DNA of 64,000 bases, from positions 1,240,001-1,304,000 of the forward strand of contig NZ_CP094358.1 of the NCBI RefSeq assembly GCF_022807975.1, given 5' to 3'. The stretch is from Abyssalbus ytuae (lineage in GTDB: Bacteria; Bacteroidota; Bacteroidia; Flavobacteriales; Flavobacteriaceae). Positions 38,611 through 48,680 of this stretch are shown in pieces. The number at the start of each line of letters is the position of its first letter. Position 1 is the stretch's first letter. Position numbers and translations under genes: made by a program. The notes below the pieces were generated by a model, which saw nothing but the letters and a program-made list of their open reading frames with translations, had not been told where the DNA came from and searched no databases.

Positions 38611-40641
38611 GTGCGCCTGCTAAATTTTACCATTATCAAACTTTTATTTTTCCTGGTGGTAGGAATACTATTGGGCCACTATATTAATTTTAACCCGAAA
38701 ACAATTCTTATTATAACCCTGGCGTTTCTTTCTCTCCTACTCTCACTTTATTTGTACCTGAACAAAAAGTATTGTCAAAGTGAAATTTTCAGCATATTTG
38801 CTTTTTTTACCACCATTAGTATAGGAATTTTAACCCAAAGTCTGCATAAAAAAGACAATCACTTAAATCATTATACAAAATTCATAAAAGAGAATACCTC
38901 CTATCCTCTTACTATGAGAATACATAAAAAACTTAATTCCGGGAAGTTGTATGAAAGATTCGAAATAGAAATTTTAAATATCGATAACAAAGAAACGTCA
39001 GGAAAAGCGATCCTCAATATGAGGAAAGATTCAACTCTTCATCAAATGAATATAGATGAAGTTTACTATACCCTCACCGGGTTAAATAAACTTAATGACC
39101 CTCTCAATCCTGATCAGTTTAACTATAAAAACTACTTGAAGAAACAGCATATTTATCATCAACTATATTTGAATCCTAATGAACTAAAATTATTATCTGG
39201 AAATATTACTACTATATATGGCCTGGCTGCCTTAGCCAGATCAAAAATTAATAATTCTCTTGAAAAATATTCTTTTACTAAAAACGAACTCTCTGTCATA
39301 AATGCCTTATTACTGGGACAACGCCAGGATATATCGGAAGAAGTTTATAATAATTATACCAGTGCCGGAGCTATACATATTTTAGCAGTTTCAGGATTAC
39401 ATGTGGGTATTATATTGCTGATTCTAAGTTATATTTTAAAGCCTCTGGATTATTTTAAAAAAGGAAATATTATTAAACTTCTCCTTATATTAATATCCTT
39501 ATGGAGTTTTGCCATAATTGCCGGCTTATCAGCATCGGTGGTAAGAGCTGTTACCATGTTTTCACTGGTTGCTTATGCCATGCATATTAAAAGGGCTACT
39601 AATATTTATAATATCCTGGCCATATCAATGTTTATTTTGCTCCTTTTTAAGCCTTACTTTATATTTGATGTGGGTTTTCAATTAAGTTACATTGCTGTTT
39701 TTGCTATTGTATGGATTCAGCCAATCATTTATAGATGGTGGGTTCCTAAGTTTAAAGCAGTTAATTTTTTCTGGGAGATATTTACCGTAACAATTGCTGC
39801 ACAATTGGGTATAATCCCCATTAGTTTATATTATTTTCATCAGTTCCCCGGATTATTTTTTATATCTAACCTTGTAATCATACCTCTTTTGGGAATAATT
39901 CTCGGGTTTGGCATTATAATAATTATAATGGCATTAATGAATGTTCCTTCTAATATTATTTTCTCTTTTTATGGAAAAATAATTGATACCATGAACAAAT
40001 TTGTGTGGTGGATTGCGGGTCAGGAAGACTTTTTATTTAAAGATATCCCTTTTAACATCAACTTACTCATAGCTTCATATGTTTTTATAATTAGCTTTAT
40101 TTTTTTCATTAAAAAGATTACACGTCAACGAATAATTGCACTCTTAATATCATTTATATTGGTGCAGGTTGCTTTTATCTATAATAAATACAGTATACAA
40201 AAAACTCAATATTTCATCGTATTTCATAAAAACAGAAACACGGTGACAGGGTATCATAACGGCCGGGAACTAACCCTATCGGAAATATCATTTGAAAATG
40301 ATAAGATTATAAAAAGTTATGCTATAGCCAATCAAATATCAGACATTAATTCCCTGGAAAATAAAAATGTGTTTGATTTAAAGAAGCGAGGTATTTTACT
40401 GGTTATTGATAGTGCAGGTGTTTATAATATTGAAAATATAAAAACTGATCATATACTTTTAAAAAATTCTCCAAAAATAAATCTTAACAGGGCGATTGAT
40501 ATCATAAACCCTAAACAGATTATTGCCGATGGAAGTAATTATAAAAGCTATATTGAAAAGTGGAAAGTATCATGTAATGAAAGAAAAATCCCTTTTCACG
40601 CTACGGGCGAAAAGGGAGCATATATTATTAAGCTGGAATAA
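38611..40641 (+). CDS. comEC: ComEC/Rec2-family channel protein with degenerate metallo-beta-lactamase tail, GTG start
   Basis: 676 residues. N-terminal helices and a DUF4131-like part precede the competence domain (LLGQRQDISEEVYNNYTSAGAIHILAVSGLHVGIILLIL, cited in part as GAIHILAVSGLHVG; FIFDVGFQLSYIAVFAI). The C-terminal ~170 residues lack the HxHxDH zinc motif of the usual metallo-beta-lactamase domain, though a remnant is seen in DHILLKNSPKINLNRAIDII...IIADGSN. ComEC passes single-stranded DNA through the inner membrane in transformation. The start is GTG, overlapping an out-of-frame ATG (ATGTG at 38609). The convergent POT gene ends 2 bp away. Confidence 0.9.
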   Translation: MRLLNFTIIKLLFFLVVGILLGHYINFNPKTILIITLAFLSLLLSLYLYLNKKYCQSEIFSIFAFFTTISIGILTQSLHKKDNHLNHYTKFIKENTSYPLTMRIHKKLNSGKLYERFEIEILNIDNKETSGKAILNMRKDSTLHQMNIDEVYYTLTGLNKLNDPLNPDQFNYKNYLKKQHIYHQLYLNPNELKLLSGNITTIYGLAALARSKINNSLEKYSFTKNELSVINALLLGQRQDISEEVYNNYTSAGAIHILAVSGLHVGIILLILSYILKPLDYFKKGNIIKLLLILISLWSFAIIAGLSASVVRAVTMFSLVAYAMHIKRATNIYNILAISMFILLLFKPYFIFDVGFQLSYIAVFAIVWIQPIIYRWWVPKFKAVNFFWEIFTVTIAAQLGIIPISLYYFHQFPGLFFISNLVIIPLLGIILGFGIIIIIMALMNVPSNIIFSFYGKIIDTMNKFVWWIAGQEDFLFKDIPFNINLLIASYVFIISFIFFIKKITRQRIIALLISFILVQVAFIYNKYSIQKTQYFIVFHKNRNTVTGYHNGRELTLSEISFENDKIIKSYAIANQISDINSLENKNVFDLKKRGILLVIDSAGVYNIENIKTDHILLKNSPKINLNRAIDIINPKQIIADGSNYKSYIEKWKVSCNERKIPFHATGEKGAYIIKLE

Positions 40642-40643
40642 AA

Positions 40644-42392
40644 TTATTTTACCCCATGCATTAAATTCTTAATTATTGGCCTGAAGGCAACTGCTACAAA
40701 TGCCATAACTAAAGAAACTATAGTTAGCATCCAGAAAAAATAACTAATACCATTTTCATTGGCTATTTTATCAATATTTTCTCCAAATTTAGCTGCCCCT
40801 TTCATCCCAATAGCAACTGCCAGATACCATACTCCAAACATAAACGCTATCATTCGTACCGGAACAAGCTTACTTACATACGAGAGTCCTACCGGAGATA
40901 TACACAACTCCCCCATAGTATGAAATAAGTATACCAGAATAAGCCATACCATACTTACAGAAGCCGTTTTTGCTCCGGGTTCTATACCTCCTGCACCAAA
41001 AGCAACACATGCCATGCCTAAAGCAAGTAAAAACATCCCTATACCAAATTTCACATTCGCATTAGGGTTATATTTACTTTCCCACCATTTAGAAAACATG
41101 GGGGCCAGAGTAATTATAAACAGGGAGTTAAGTGTATTAAACCAAGAAGCAGGAACTTCTAAAGAAGTCTCCTGGTACTGATCGTATAACATCCATATCC
41201 CTACAGCCCAAACAATAACGAAACTACATGATAAAATAACATTTGATAAAGCATAATTTTTAAATGTTTGCCTGAACAAACGGTATAACACCCAAGTAAT
41301 TATTGCCAATGGCACAATTGTAAGCAAGGCATTCACAATCCTGAAAATATTACCGGCATTCCCTTCAAGTACCCTGTCTGTATAATCACGGGCAAAAATA
41401 GTGAGTGTACCGGGAGCTTGTTCAAAAATAGCCCAGAAGAAAATTGTAAGAAAAGCAAAGAAGGAAACAGCTATAAGTTTTTCTCTTGTAATTTCTGCAT
41501 ATTGGGTTAACCTGAAAATCAGCAAAAACAAGAATATTAACAAGGCTAAAAGTATAATAAAATTATTTCCTTCCAGTCCAAAAACATGAAAATCAAAAAT
41601 GTTTATTTTACCTCCAGATATTTTTGAAGCCGGATCATTTAATATCCATAACAAACCTAAAACAACACTTACAATTATTAAGCCTGTTTGCCAAATTGTA
41701 AACGGATTTCTTTTATCTCCGTCAGCGTGCTGTACCTGTTCTTTATTTTCTTTTTTCGGCTTAAGGCCAATGTCCCCAAAAATATTCTGCGCAAACCAAA
41801 ACTGAAGTAATCCAAAAAACATAAAAACTCCCGCAAGCCCAAAGCCCCAGCTCCAGCCTACTTTTTCCCCCAGATAACCGCATAAAAGAATACCAAAAAA
41901 TGCACCCGCATTTACTCCCATGTAAAAAATTGTGTAGGCACCATCTTTCTTTTCGGGCCTGTCTCTATACATTTCAGAAATAATCGATGTCATATTGGGT
42001 TTAAAAAACCCATTCCCAAATACCAGCAATGTTAAACCAAGATAAATAAAGAAAGGTGTTTCAAGAGCCATAGAGCCATGACCGAGCGTCATTAATAATG
42101 CTCCTACCACCACTGCCCATCTATAACCAATAATTTTATCGGCAAAATAACCTCCCAACATCGTAGAGAGATAAACCAGACCTACGTAAGAACCAAAAAT
42201 AGCCATGGCATGTTCCCGGGGCCATTCCCAGCCACCGTCAATTAAAGAAGCTGTAAAAAACATAACCAGTAAGGCTCGCATTCCGTAAAAAGAAAAGCGC
42301 TCCCACATTTCAGTAAAAAATAAAACAAACAATCCGGCCGGGTGACCTAAAACTTTAGATTTAAAAAATTGGTCTGTTGAATTTGTATTCAT
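40644..42392 (-). CDS. POT/PTR family peptide transporter
   Basis: 582 residues, about 14 transmembrane helices. The proton-coupling motif ExxERFxxY is EMWERFSFYG near residue 28, and the PTR2 signature is FYMGVNAGAFFGILLCGYLGE (cited in part, FYMGVNAGAF). It imports di- and tripeptides with protons. It is 25 bp downstream of a second POT gene and belongs to the dpp4-POT-POT operon. Longer than its neighbour by about 70 residues, mainly in the loop after helix 6. Confidence 0.95.
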   Translation of the reverse strand: MNTNSTDQFFKSKVLGHPAGLFVLFFTEMWERFSFYGMRALLVMFFTASLIDGGWEWPREHAMAIFGSYVGLVYLSTMLGGYFADKIIGYRWAVVVGALLMTLGHGSMALETPFFIYLGLTLLVFGNGFFKPNMTSIISEMYRDRPEKKDGAYTIFYMGVNAGAFFGILLCGYLGEKVGWSWGFGLAGVFMFFGLLQFWFAQNIFGDIGLKPKKENKEQVQHADGDKRNPFTIWQTGLIIVSVVLGLLWILNDPASKISGGKINIFDFHVFGLEGNNFIILLALLIFLFLLIFRLTQYAEITREKLIAVSFFAFLTIFFWAIFEQAPGTLTIFARDYTDRVLEGNAGNIFRIVNALLTIVPLAIITWVLYRLFRQTFKNYALSNVILSCSFVIVWAVGIWMLYDQYQETSLEVPASWFNTLNSLFIITLAPMFSKWWESKYNPNANVKFGIGMFLLALGMACVAFGAGGIEPGAKTASVSMVWLILVYLFHTMGELCISPVGLSYVSKLVPVRMIAFMFGVWYLAVAIGMKGAAKFGENIDKIANENGISYFFWMLTIVSLVMAFVAVAFRPIIKNLMHGVK

Positions 42393-42417
42393 AGTATATT
42401 ATTTTAAATTTTTCATT

Positions 42418-43956
42418 CTATTTTATACCATGCATCAGCTTTTTCAAAAATGGTGATGCTACTAATAAAATACCTCCAAAAATCATCCCCATTATAAATA
42501 ATATATAAAACAACTCATTATATCCTGCAAGTGCTTCAGCAGCATCGGTTACTTCTCCTGCATGAGTGTCTACACTGGCTATATTTGCAAGTAACGCAGC
42601 TATGTATTCTGATCCGGCCGTAGCCAAAAACCATACCCCCATCATAAAACCAACTATTTTCCCGGGAGAAAGTTTGGTGACAGAAGATAAACCTACCGGT
42701 GACAGGCAGAGCTCGCCCCATGTATGTAAAAGATAAGCTAAAACTAACCAAATCATGGCCACTTTACCACCTTCTGCCAAATTTCCACCTAAAACCAAAA
42801 CTCCAAACCCAAAACCTGCCAAAAGTATTCCTATACTAAATTTTATTGCTGCATTTGGATTTGCATTCCTTTTGTCCAATTTAATCCATAACCAGGCAAA
42901 TACCGGTGCAAACAAAATAATAAACAAGGCATTTAAAGACAAAAACCAGGGAGCAGGGATAGTAAATGAAGAAGACCATTCCCTGTCTATTGCTCTGTCA
43001 GCAAATAAATTCATCGACGTGTAAGCCTGTTCAAAAAGAGCCCAGAAAACCACAGAAAATAAGATTAAGATAGTAAGTACAATTAATCTGTCCCTTTCAA
43101 CTTTATCATCAGATTTTATCATATACCAAATAATACCTAGTAGTGAAGCAGCACCGGCTACCATAAGGAGCAATTCTACCACACTATGTCTTTGCACCAT
43201 TTGCCAGCTTAATACTACAGCTACCAAGCCTCCCAGATAAATTGCATTTTCCTTGTTTAAAAAACCCAGTACTTTTTCTTTTAATATTGCAGGATTGCCC
43301 GGCTCGGCTTTACCCATCAAAAACTTCTGGCCCCAGATAAAGGTTATCAATCCTAAAGTCATACCCACGCCTGCTGCTCCAAAACCATAGTTCCAGCCAT
43401 AATGCTCTCCTAACCAACCGCAAATAAGAGTTGCTAAAAAGGAACCCAAATTTATTCCCATATAAAATATTGTAAATCCGGAATCTCTCCTTTTATCTTC
43501 TTTAGTATATAACTCCCCTACTATTGATGAAATATTAGCTTTTAAAAATCCCACCCCTACTATAATTAATGCCAGGGAAAAATAAAATATTTGAAGAGCT
43601 GCATTATCCCTGGTAATACTTCCATCTGCATTCAAAGTGGCTGCATTACCTTCAAAAGCCATTCCCAAGTGACCCAAAACCAGTAATATTCCTCCAAAAA
43701 TTACTGCTTTCCTAAATCCTAAATATTTATCTGCAAGAAATCCTCCTATAACCGGTAATGCATAAACAAGTGCGGCATAACTACCTACCAAAAGGTTTCC
43801 GTTATCATCAGAAAACAAATGATATTTGGTTAAATAGAATAACAAGAGTGCTTTCATACCGTAGAATGAGAAACGTTCCCACATTTCAGTTCCGAAAAGT
43901 ACAAATAACCCGGCCGGGTGCCCTAATATTTCCTTTTGTTTAGTAATTTCTGCCAT
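42418..43956 (-). CDS. POT/PTR family peptide transporter
   Basis: 512 residues, 14 or so helices. It carries EMWERFSFYG and FYMGINLGSFLATLICGWLGEHYG (cited in part, FYMGINLGSF), the two POT signatures. It starts 10 bp after the dpp4 stop and is followed by a paralogue, so dipeptides released by DPP4 outside or in the periplasm can be taken up. The two copies differ in length and loops and may have different substrate ranges. Confidence 0.95.
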   Translation of the reverse strand: MAEITKQKEILGHPAGLFVLFGTEMWERFSFYGMKALLLFYLTKYHLFSDDNGNLLVGSYAALVYALPVIGGFLADKYLGFRKAVIFGGILLVLGHLGMAFEGNAATLNADGSITRDNAALQIFYFSLALIIVGVGFLKANISSIVGELYTKEDKRRDSGFTIFYMGINLGSFLATLICGWLGEHYGWNYGFGAAGVGMTLGLITFIWGQKFLMGKAEPGNPAILKEKVLGFLNKENAIYLGGLVAVVLSWQMVQRHSVVELLLMVAGAASLLGIIWYMIKSDDKVERDRLIVLTILILFSVVFWALFEQAYTSMNLFADRAIDREWSSSFTIPAPWFLSLNALFIILFAPVFAWLWIKLDKRNANPNAAIKFSIGILLAGFGFGVLVLGGNLAEGGKVAMIWLVLAYLLHTWGELCLSPVGLSSVTKLSPGKIVGFMMGVWFLATAGSEYIAALLANIASVDTHAGEVTDAAEALAGYNELFYILFIMGMIFGGILLVASPFLKKLMHGIK

Positions 43957-43966
43957 AACACTATGT

Positions 43967-46183
43967 CTATCCTTTAATTTCTACTTGTTTTAATTCTTCC
44001 TTTTCAATTTTGTCTCCCAGGTGTTCATCAATAAAACCGGTCATTTTGGTATAAAGCTGTATACGTGTTTTTCCTCCGTAAATACCATGGTTTTTATCGG
44101 GGTAAACTGCCCAGTCAAACTGCTTATTGGCCTGTATAAGAGCCTCTACCATTCTCATGGTATTTTGTACATGCACGTTGTCATCTCCAGTTCCATGTAT
44201 AATTAAATAATCTCCTTTAAGATTATCAACATAATTTAAAGGTGAATTATCATCATAGCCACCCGGGTTTTCCTGGGGGGTTTGCATATATCTTTCGGTA
44301 TAAATCGTATCATAAAACCTCCAGCTGGTTACCGGAGCTACAGCTATTGCCATAGAAAAAATATCATTGCCCTTTAAAATACAATTACTGCTCATGTAAC
44401 CTCCGTAACTCCATCCCCATATGCCTATTCTCTCTTCATCTATATAAGGCTGCTCTCCTAATTTTTTAGCAGCAGCAATCTGATCTTCTACTTCGTACTT
44501 ACCCAATTCTTTATAAGTAACTTTTTTAAAATCAGCTCCTTTATAGCCGGTACCCCTGCCATCTACACAAGCAATAATATACCCTTTTTGGGCCAGCATC
44601 TGATACCAGTAATCGTTGGCTCCCATCCATCGGTTTGCCACTTGCTGTGATCCCGGACCGGAATATTGGAACATAAACAAAGGGTATTTTTTAGAAGGAT
44701 CAAAGTTGGCCGGTTTAATCATCCACATATTTAAATCATTTCCGTTGATATTTATTGTGGAAAATTCTTTGGGAGATATTTGATAATGCTTTAATTGTGA
44801 TAAAAGCTTATTATTATTTACTATTTCTTTCACTTCCTCCCCGGTAGTGGCCGTATGCAGGGAATACCGATACGGGGTTTGGGCATTTGAGAAAGTATTT
44901 ATATAATAGCTGAAATCTTCACTAAAGATAGCCTCATGAGTGCCCTCCCGGTCAGATAGTTTATTTTTATCTTTTCCGTTTAGCTTAACAGAATAAATAT
45001 CTTTATTGATTGAGCCATTTTCAACAGATTGATAAAAAATTCGTCCGGTTTTTTTATCATAGCCGTAGTAATCTGTTACTTCCCACTTTCCTTTGGTAAC
45101 CTGATTAAGGAGTTTCCCGGATTTGGAATAATGGTAAATATGATTATATCCATCTTTTTCACTTGTCCAGATAAAGCTGTTATCGTCTAAAAAAGTTAGG
45201 TTATCGGTAATATCTATATAAGCCTTATCAGTTTCATGAAGTATTAATTTGGTTTGACTGTTTTTTACATCATGAAAATACAGTTTTAAATCGTTTTGAT
45301 GACGGTTCATAACCTGGGCACATAAAACATCTTCATCGGCTGTCCATTTTATTCTGGGAATATAATATGCATCATCTAATTCAACCGGTATGGTTTTACC
45401 GGATGCCAGTTCATAAGTATGAAGGGACACCACTGCATTATTTTCTCCAGCTTTCGGGTATTTAAACACATACTGCATAGGATAAAGTGATTCGCCGTAA
45501 ATATCCATAGAAAACTCCGGCACTTTTGTTTCATCAAACCTTATAAATGCCAGATGAGTTCCGGACTTATTCCATTCAAAAGCTCTTACAAACGAGAATT
45601 CTTCTTCATAAACCCAATCGGTCACCCCATTTATTATTTTGTTTTTTTCACCATCGGTAGTTACCTGTATAGTGGCTCCGTCTATAATATCTTTTATGTA
45701 AATATTATTTTCAAAAACATAAGCTATTTTAGATCCGTCAGGAGAAAAGGTTGGTTCCTGTATTAATTTATCAGCAACCAATACCAGGTTTTTTGTGGAT
45801 ATATCGTATACATAATATTTCCCTAAAGATGAATGCCGGTATACCTGCTCCATCTCAGCAGTTAGCATAAGCCTGGCTTCATCCGGGCTAAATTCATACG
45901 AAATGAAATATTTCATTTCATCCAAATCGGTCGATGAAACGACGGTTTCAACTTTTTCGAGTGTACTATAATCGTATTTGTCTACACTGGTAATTCTCGT
46001 ATTTCTGTCAAAATTTAACACCGAATATTGTTTACCGTTTTTCATGGAGTGCAAGGCGTCCATTCCTTCGGTCCTGAAGGCTCCCCCCCATATTTCTTCT
46101 AATGTAAAATTTTGATTTTGAGCAGATAACAGAAAAAATGATCCTATAAAAAGGATGCAAGAAAATAAAAACTTATTCATCAA
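43967..46183 (-). CDS. Dipeptidyl peptidase IV (S9B)
   Basis: 738 residues. A signal peptide (ending LLSAQNQN) is followed by an eight-bladed beta-propeller region (about 60-490) with the DPP4 double-Glu motif DWVYEEEFSF, and the C-terminal hydrolase with Ser in GWSYGGYMS, Asp in HGTGDDNVH and His in KNHGIYGG. It removes Xaa-Pro dipeptides from peptides in the periplasm. First gene of the dpp4-POT-POT operon. Confidence 0.96.
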   Translation of the reverse strand: MMNKFLFSCILFIGSFFLLSAQNQNFTLEEIWGGAFRTEGMDALHSMKNGKQYSVLNFDRNTRITSVDKYDYSTLEKVETVVSSTDLDEMKYFISYEFSPDEARLMLTAEMEQVYRHSSLGKYYVYDISTKNLVLVADKLIQEPTFSPDGSKIAYVFENNIYIKDIIDGATIQVTTDGEKNKIINGVTDWVYEEEFSFVRAFEWNKSGTHLAFIRFDETKVPEFSMDIYGESLYPMQYVFKYPKAGENNAVVSLHTYELASGKTIPVELDDAYYIPRIKWTADEDVLCAQVMNRHQNDLKLYFHDVKNSQTKLILHETDKAYIDITDNLTFLDDNSFIWTSEKDGYNHIYHYSKSGKLLNQVTKGKWEVTDYYGYDKKTGRIFYQSVENGSINKDIYSVKLNGKDKNKLSDREGTHEAIFSEDFSYYINTFSNAQTPYRYSLHTATTGEEVKEIVNNNKLLSQLKHYQISPKEFSTININGNDLNMWMIKPANFDPSKKYPLFMFQYSGPGSQQVANRWMGANDYWYQMLAQKGYIIACVDGRGTGYKGADFKKVTYKELGKYEVEDQIAAAKKLGEQPYIDEERIGIWGWSYGGYMSSNCILKGNDIFSMAIAVAPVTSWRFYDTIYTERYMQTPQENPGGYDDNSPLNYVDNLKGDYLIIHGTGDDNVHVQNTMRMVEALIQANKQFDWAVYPDKNHGIYGGKTRIQLYTKMTGFIDEHLGDKIEKEELKQVEIKG

Positions 46184-46320
46184 ATGTTATAAATTGATTA
46201 ACAAACCGTCAAGTTTACTAATAATTTCACAAAAATGTAATTTTTTTTTGTTAAACCCTAATCCACAGAAACAATTATTCACAAAAACAAAGCCAAAACA
46301 CAATAGCCGGGGTTAATTAG

Positions 46321-46328
46321 TATATTTG
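46321..46328 (+). promoter_or_regulatory. Candidate -7 box for the HMG-CoA reductase operon
   Basis: TATATTTG is an exact TAnnTTTG match, 65 nt upstream of the HMGR ATG, in the 210-bp gap shared with dpp4. A clear -33 TTTG is not seen. Confidence 0.35.
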
Positions 46329-46393
46329 CCGTGTAAAAAGTATGTACTTCACCACAGATAATACTACATACATTCAGCTAATAAAAAACACGA

Positions 46394-47710
46394 ATGAAAA
46401 AACCCGTAGAAGGATTTTCCAAACTTACCAAAGAACAAAAAATTGAGTGGCTTGCAGAAAATTATTTTAAAAACAGCGAAGAGGGTATAAAGATTTTAAA
46501 ACAATACTGGAATAATGATACAGGCTTGCAAAAACTACATGATGAATTTATAGAAAACACCATTTCTAATTTTTATTTACCCTTTGGAGTTGCCCCCAAT
46601 TTTTTAATAAATAATGATTTGTATGCCATACCCATGGCCATTGAAGAAAGCTCGGTGGTAGCCGCAGCCAGTAAATCTGCTAAATACTGGGCAGGAAGAG
46701 GCGGGTTTAAAGCCAAAGTTATATCCACCGAAAAAATAGGCCAGGTGCATTTTACGTATACGGGAAACAAAGAAAAATTAGAACGGTTTTTTATTTACGT
46801 AAAACCTATATTAATAGATGATTCTTCTTCCATAACAAGAAACATGAATAAACGCGGGGGAGGGATTTTGAATATAGAACTTAAAGATAAAACAAACGAT
46901 CTTGATAATTACTTCCAGCTACATTGTACGTTTGAAACACTAGATGCAATGGGAGCCAATTTCATTAATTCGTGTTTAGAACAATTTGCAAAAACTTTCC
47001 GGCGGGAGGCTAACAATTATAATGACTTTACTTCGGAAGAAAAAGATATTCATGTTGTTATGAGCATACTGTCCAACTATGTGCCTGACTGCCTGGTACG
47101 GGCAGAAGTTTCATGTAAAGTAGAAGAGCTTAATGAGGACAAAAATATATCGCCGACAGAATTTGCCGAGAAATTTGTACAGGCCATCAATATTGCCAAT
47201 GCTGAACCATACAGGGCAGTAACGCACAATAAAGGCATTATGAATGGTGTTGATGCAGTTGTACTTGCCACCGGCAACGATTTCCGGGCTGTAGAAGCCG
47301 GGGTTCATGCATATGCGGCTAAAACCGGTAAATATACCAGCCTCACTCATGCCGAAATAAAAGACGGAATCTTCAGGTTCCGGATACAACTGCCCCTTGC
47401 TTTGGGCACGGTAGGAGGCATTACCTCGTTACATCCCCTGGTAAAACTCGCACTGGAAATGCTAAACAACCCATCTGCAAAAGAATTAATGATGATTACC
47501 GCAGTAGCAGGACTGGCCCAAAACTTTGCTGCAATCCGGTCACTAATAACCGTAGGGATACAAAAAGGACATATGAAAATGCACCTTTTAAATATACTTA
47601 ATCAACTTGGCGCTACTGAACAGGAAAAAGAATATTTTGTGAAATATTTTAAAGATAAAACTGTTTCCCACAGCGAAGTAGTGAATGAGTTTAACCGAAT
47701 AAGGGCCTAA
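46394..47710 (+). CDS. mvaA: Hydroxymethylglutaryl-CoA reductase, class II
   Basis: 438 residues. The catalytic residues of class II HMG-CoA reductases are all seen: Glu in AIEESSVVAAAS (84-85), Lys in HNKGIMNGVDAVV, Asp in ATGNDFRAVEAG, and His in GHMKMHL near residue 395. In a bacterium with a mevalonate route it reduces HMG-CoA to mevalonate. The next gene is a GHMP kinase 5 bp downstream, which supports a biosynthetic role over mevalonate degradation. Confidence 0.96.
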   Translation: MKKPVEGFSKLTKEQKIEWLAENYFKNSEEGIKILKQYWNNDTGLQKLHDEFIENTISNFYLPFGVAPNFLINNDLYAIPMAIEESSVVAAASKSAKYWAGRGGFKAKVISTEKIGQVHFTYTGNKEKLERFFIYVKPILIDDSSSITRNMNKRGGGILNIELKDKTNDLDNYFQLHCTFETLDAMGANFINSCLEQFAKTFRREANNYNDFTSEEKDIHVVMSILSNYVPDCLVRAEVSCKVEELNEDKNISPTEFAEKFVQAINIANAEPYRAVTHNKGIMNGVDAVVLATGNDFRAVEAGVHAYAAKTGKYTSLTHAEIKDGIFRFRIQLPLALGTVGGITSLHPLVKLALEMLNNPSAKELMMITAVAGLAQNFAAIRSLITVGIQKGHMKMHLLNILNQLGATEQEKEYFVKYFKDKTVSHSEVVNEFNRIRA

Positions 47711-47715
47711 AACAT

Positions 47716-48660
47716 ATGCCAAACAGATATTACAGTAATGGAAAATTGCTTATAACGGGGGAATATACCGTTTTAGACGGCGCCTTAAGTTTTGCCCTTC
47801 CTACTAAATACGGACAGTTCTTAACTGTTTCCGAAATCGCTGAGCCGGTAATTTTATGGAAAAGCCTTGATGAAAAGAATCGGACCTGGTTTGAAGCCAC
47901 TTTTAATTTAAATGATATCTTTCATCTTAAAGAGGAAGAAAAGTACTTTTCAGAAGGGATTTTAAAAGATAACATTAAACTACACTCTACCCTTTATAAC
48001 ATCCTTACAGAAGCAAGAAAGTTAAATCCTGACTTCCTAAATGCTACCTCAGGATATAAAGTAGAAACAAAGCTTACCTTCCCAAAGTACTGGGGCCTGG
48101 GTTCCTCGTCAACCTTAATAAACAATATTGCTCAATGGGCCAAAGTTGATGCTTTTAAATTACTGTGGAACTCATTTTCAGGCAGTGGTTATGACATTGC
48201 CTGTGCCCAAAACAATTTCCCTGTAACTTACAGGTTAAAAGACAGGATTCCTGAAGTGAATAAAGTTACTTTTAATCCCCCTTTTAAAGAAAATTTATTT
48301 TTTGTTTATCTGAATAAAAAACAGGATAGCAGAGAAGGAATAGCTTCCTACAAAAGTGTTGTAAAACAAAAACAAAAACTAATAGAAGAAGTGTCCAATA
48401 TTACTGCCGAATTAATTAAATGCCAATCTCTACAAAACTTTGAAACCCTTATAAACCTGCACGAGACATTAATAGCAGATTTCCTGGAAACCCCCAAAGT
48501 AAAAGATAAATTTTTCCCGGATTATTTTGGCTCTGTAAAAAGCCTGGGCGCATGGGGAGGCGATTTTATTTTAGCCACCGGCAACCAAACCACCCCTGCT
48601 TATTTTAAAGAAAAAGGGTATGAAGTGGTAATAAGTTACGATAATATGATTTTGTCTTAA
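47716..48660 (+). CDS. GYDIA-type GHMP kinase
   Basis: 314 residues. It has the GHMP ATP loop PKYWGLGSSSTLINN (G-L-G-S-S), the signature SGSGYDIACAQ and a C-terminal SLGAWGGDFILATG. This is the GHMP kinase subfamily named after GYDIA, found in Bacteroidetes beside HMG-CoA reductase. The substrate has not been shown as far as I know; a mevalonate-pathway intermediate is likely from context. The N-terminal YSNGKLLITGEYTVLDGA is typical of mevalonate or phosphomevalonate kinases. Confidence 0.88.
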   Translation: MPNRYYSNGKLLITGEYTVLDGALSFALPTKYGQFLTVSEIAEPVILWKSLDEKNRTWFEATFNLNDIFHLKEEEKYFSEGILKDNIKLHSTLYNILTEARKLNPDFLNATSGYKVETKLTFPKYWGLGSSSTLINNIAQWAKVDAFKLLWNSFSGSGYDIACAQNNFPVTYRLKDRIPEVNKVTFNPPFKENLFFVYLNKKQDSREGIASYKSVVKQKQKLIEEVSNITAELIKCQSLQNFETLINLHETLIADFLETPKVKDKFFPDYFGSVKSLGAWGGDFILATGNQTTPAYFKEKGYEVVISYDNMILS

Positions 48661-48680
48661 CAAAATCTTACAGGAGATTG

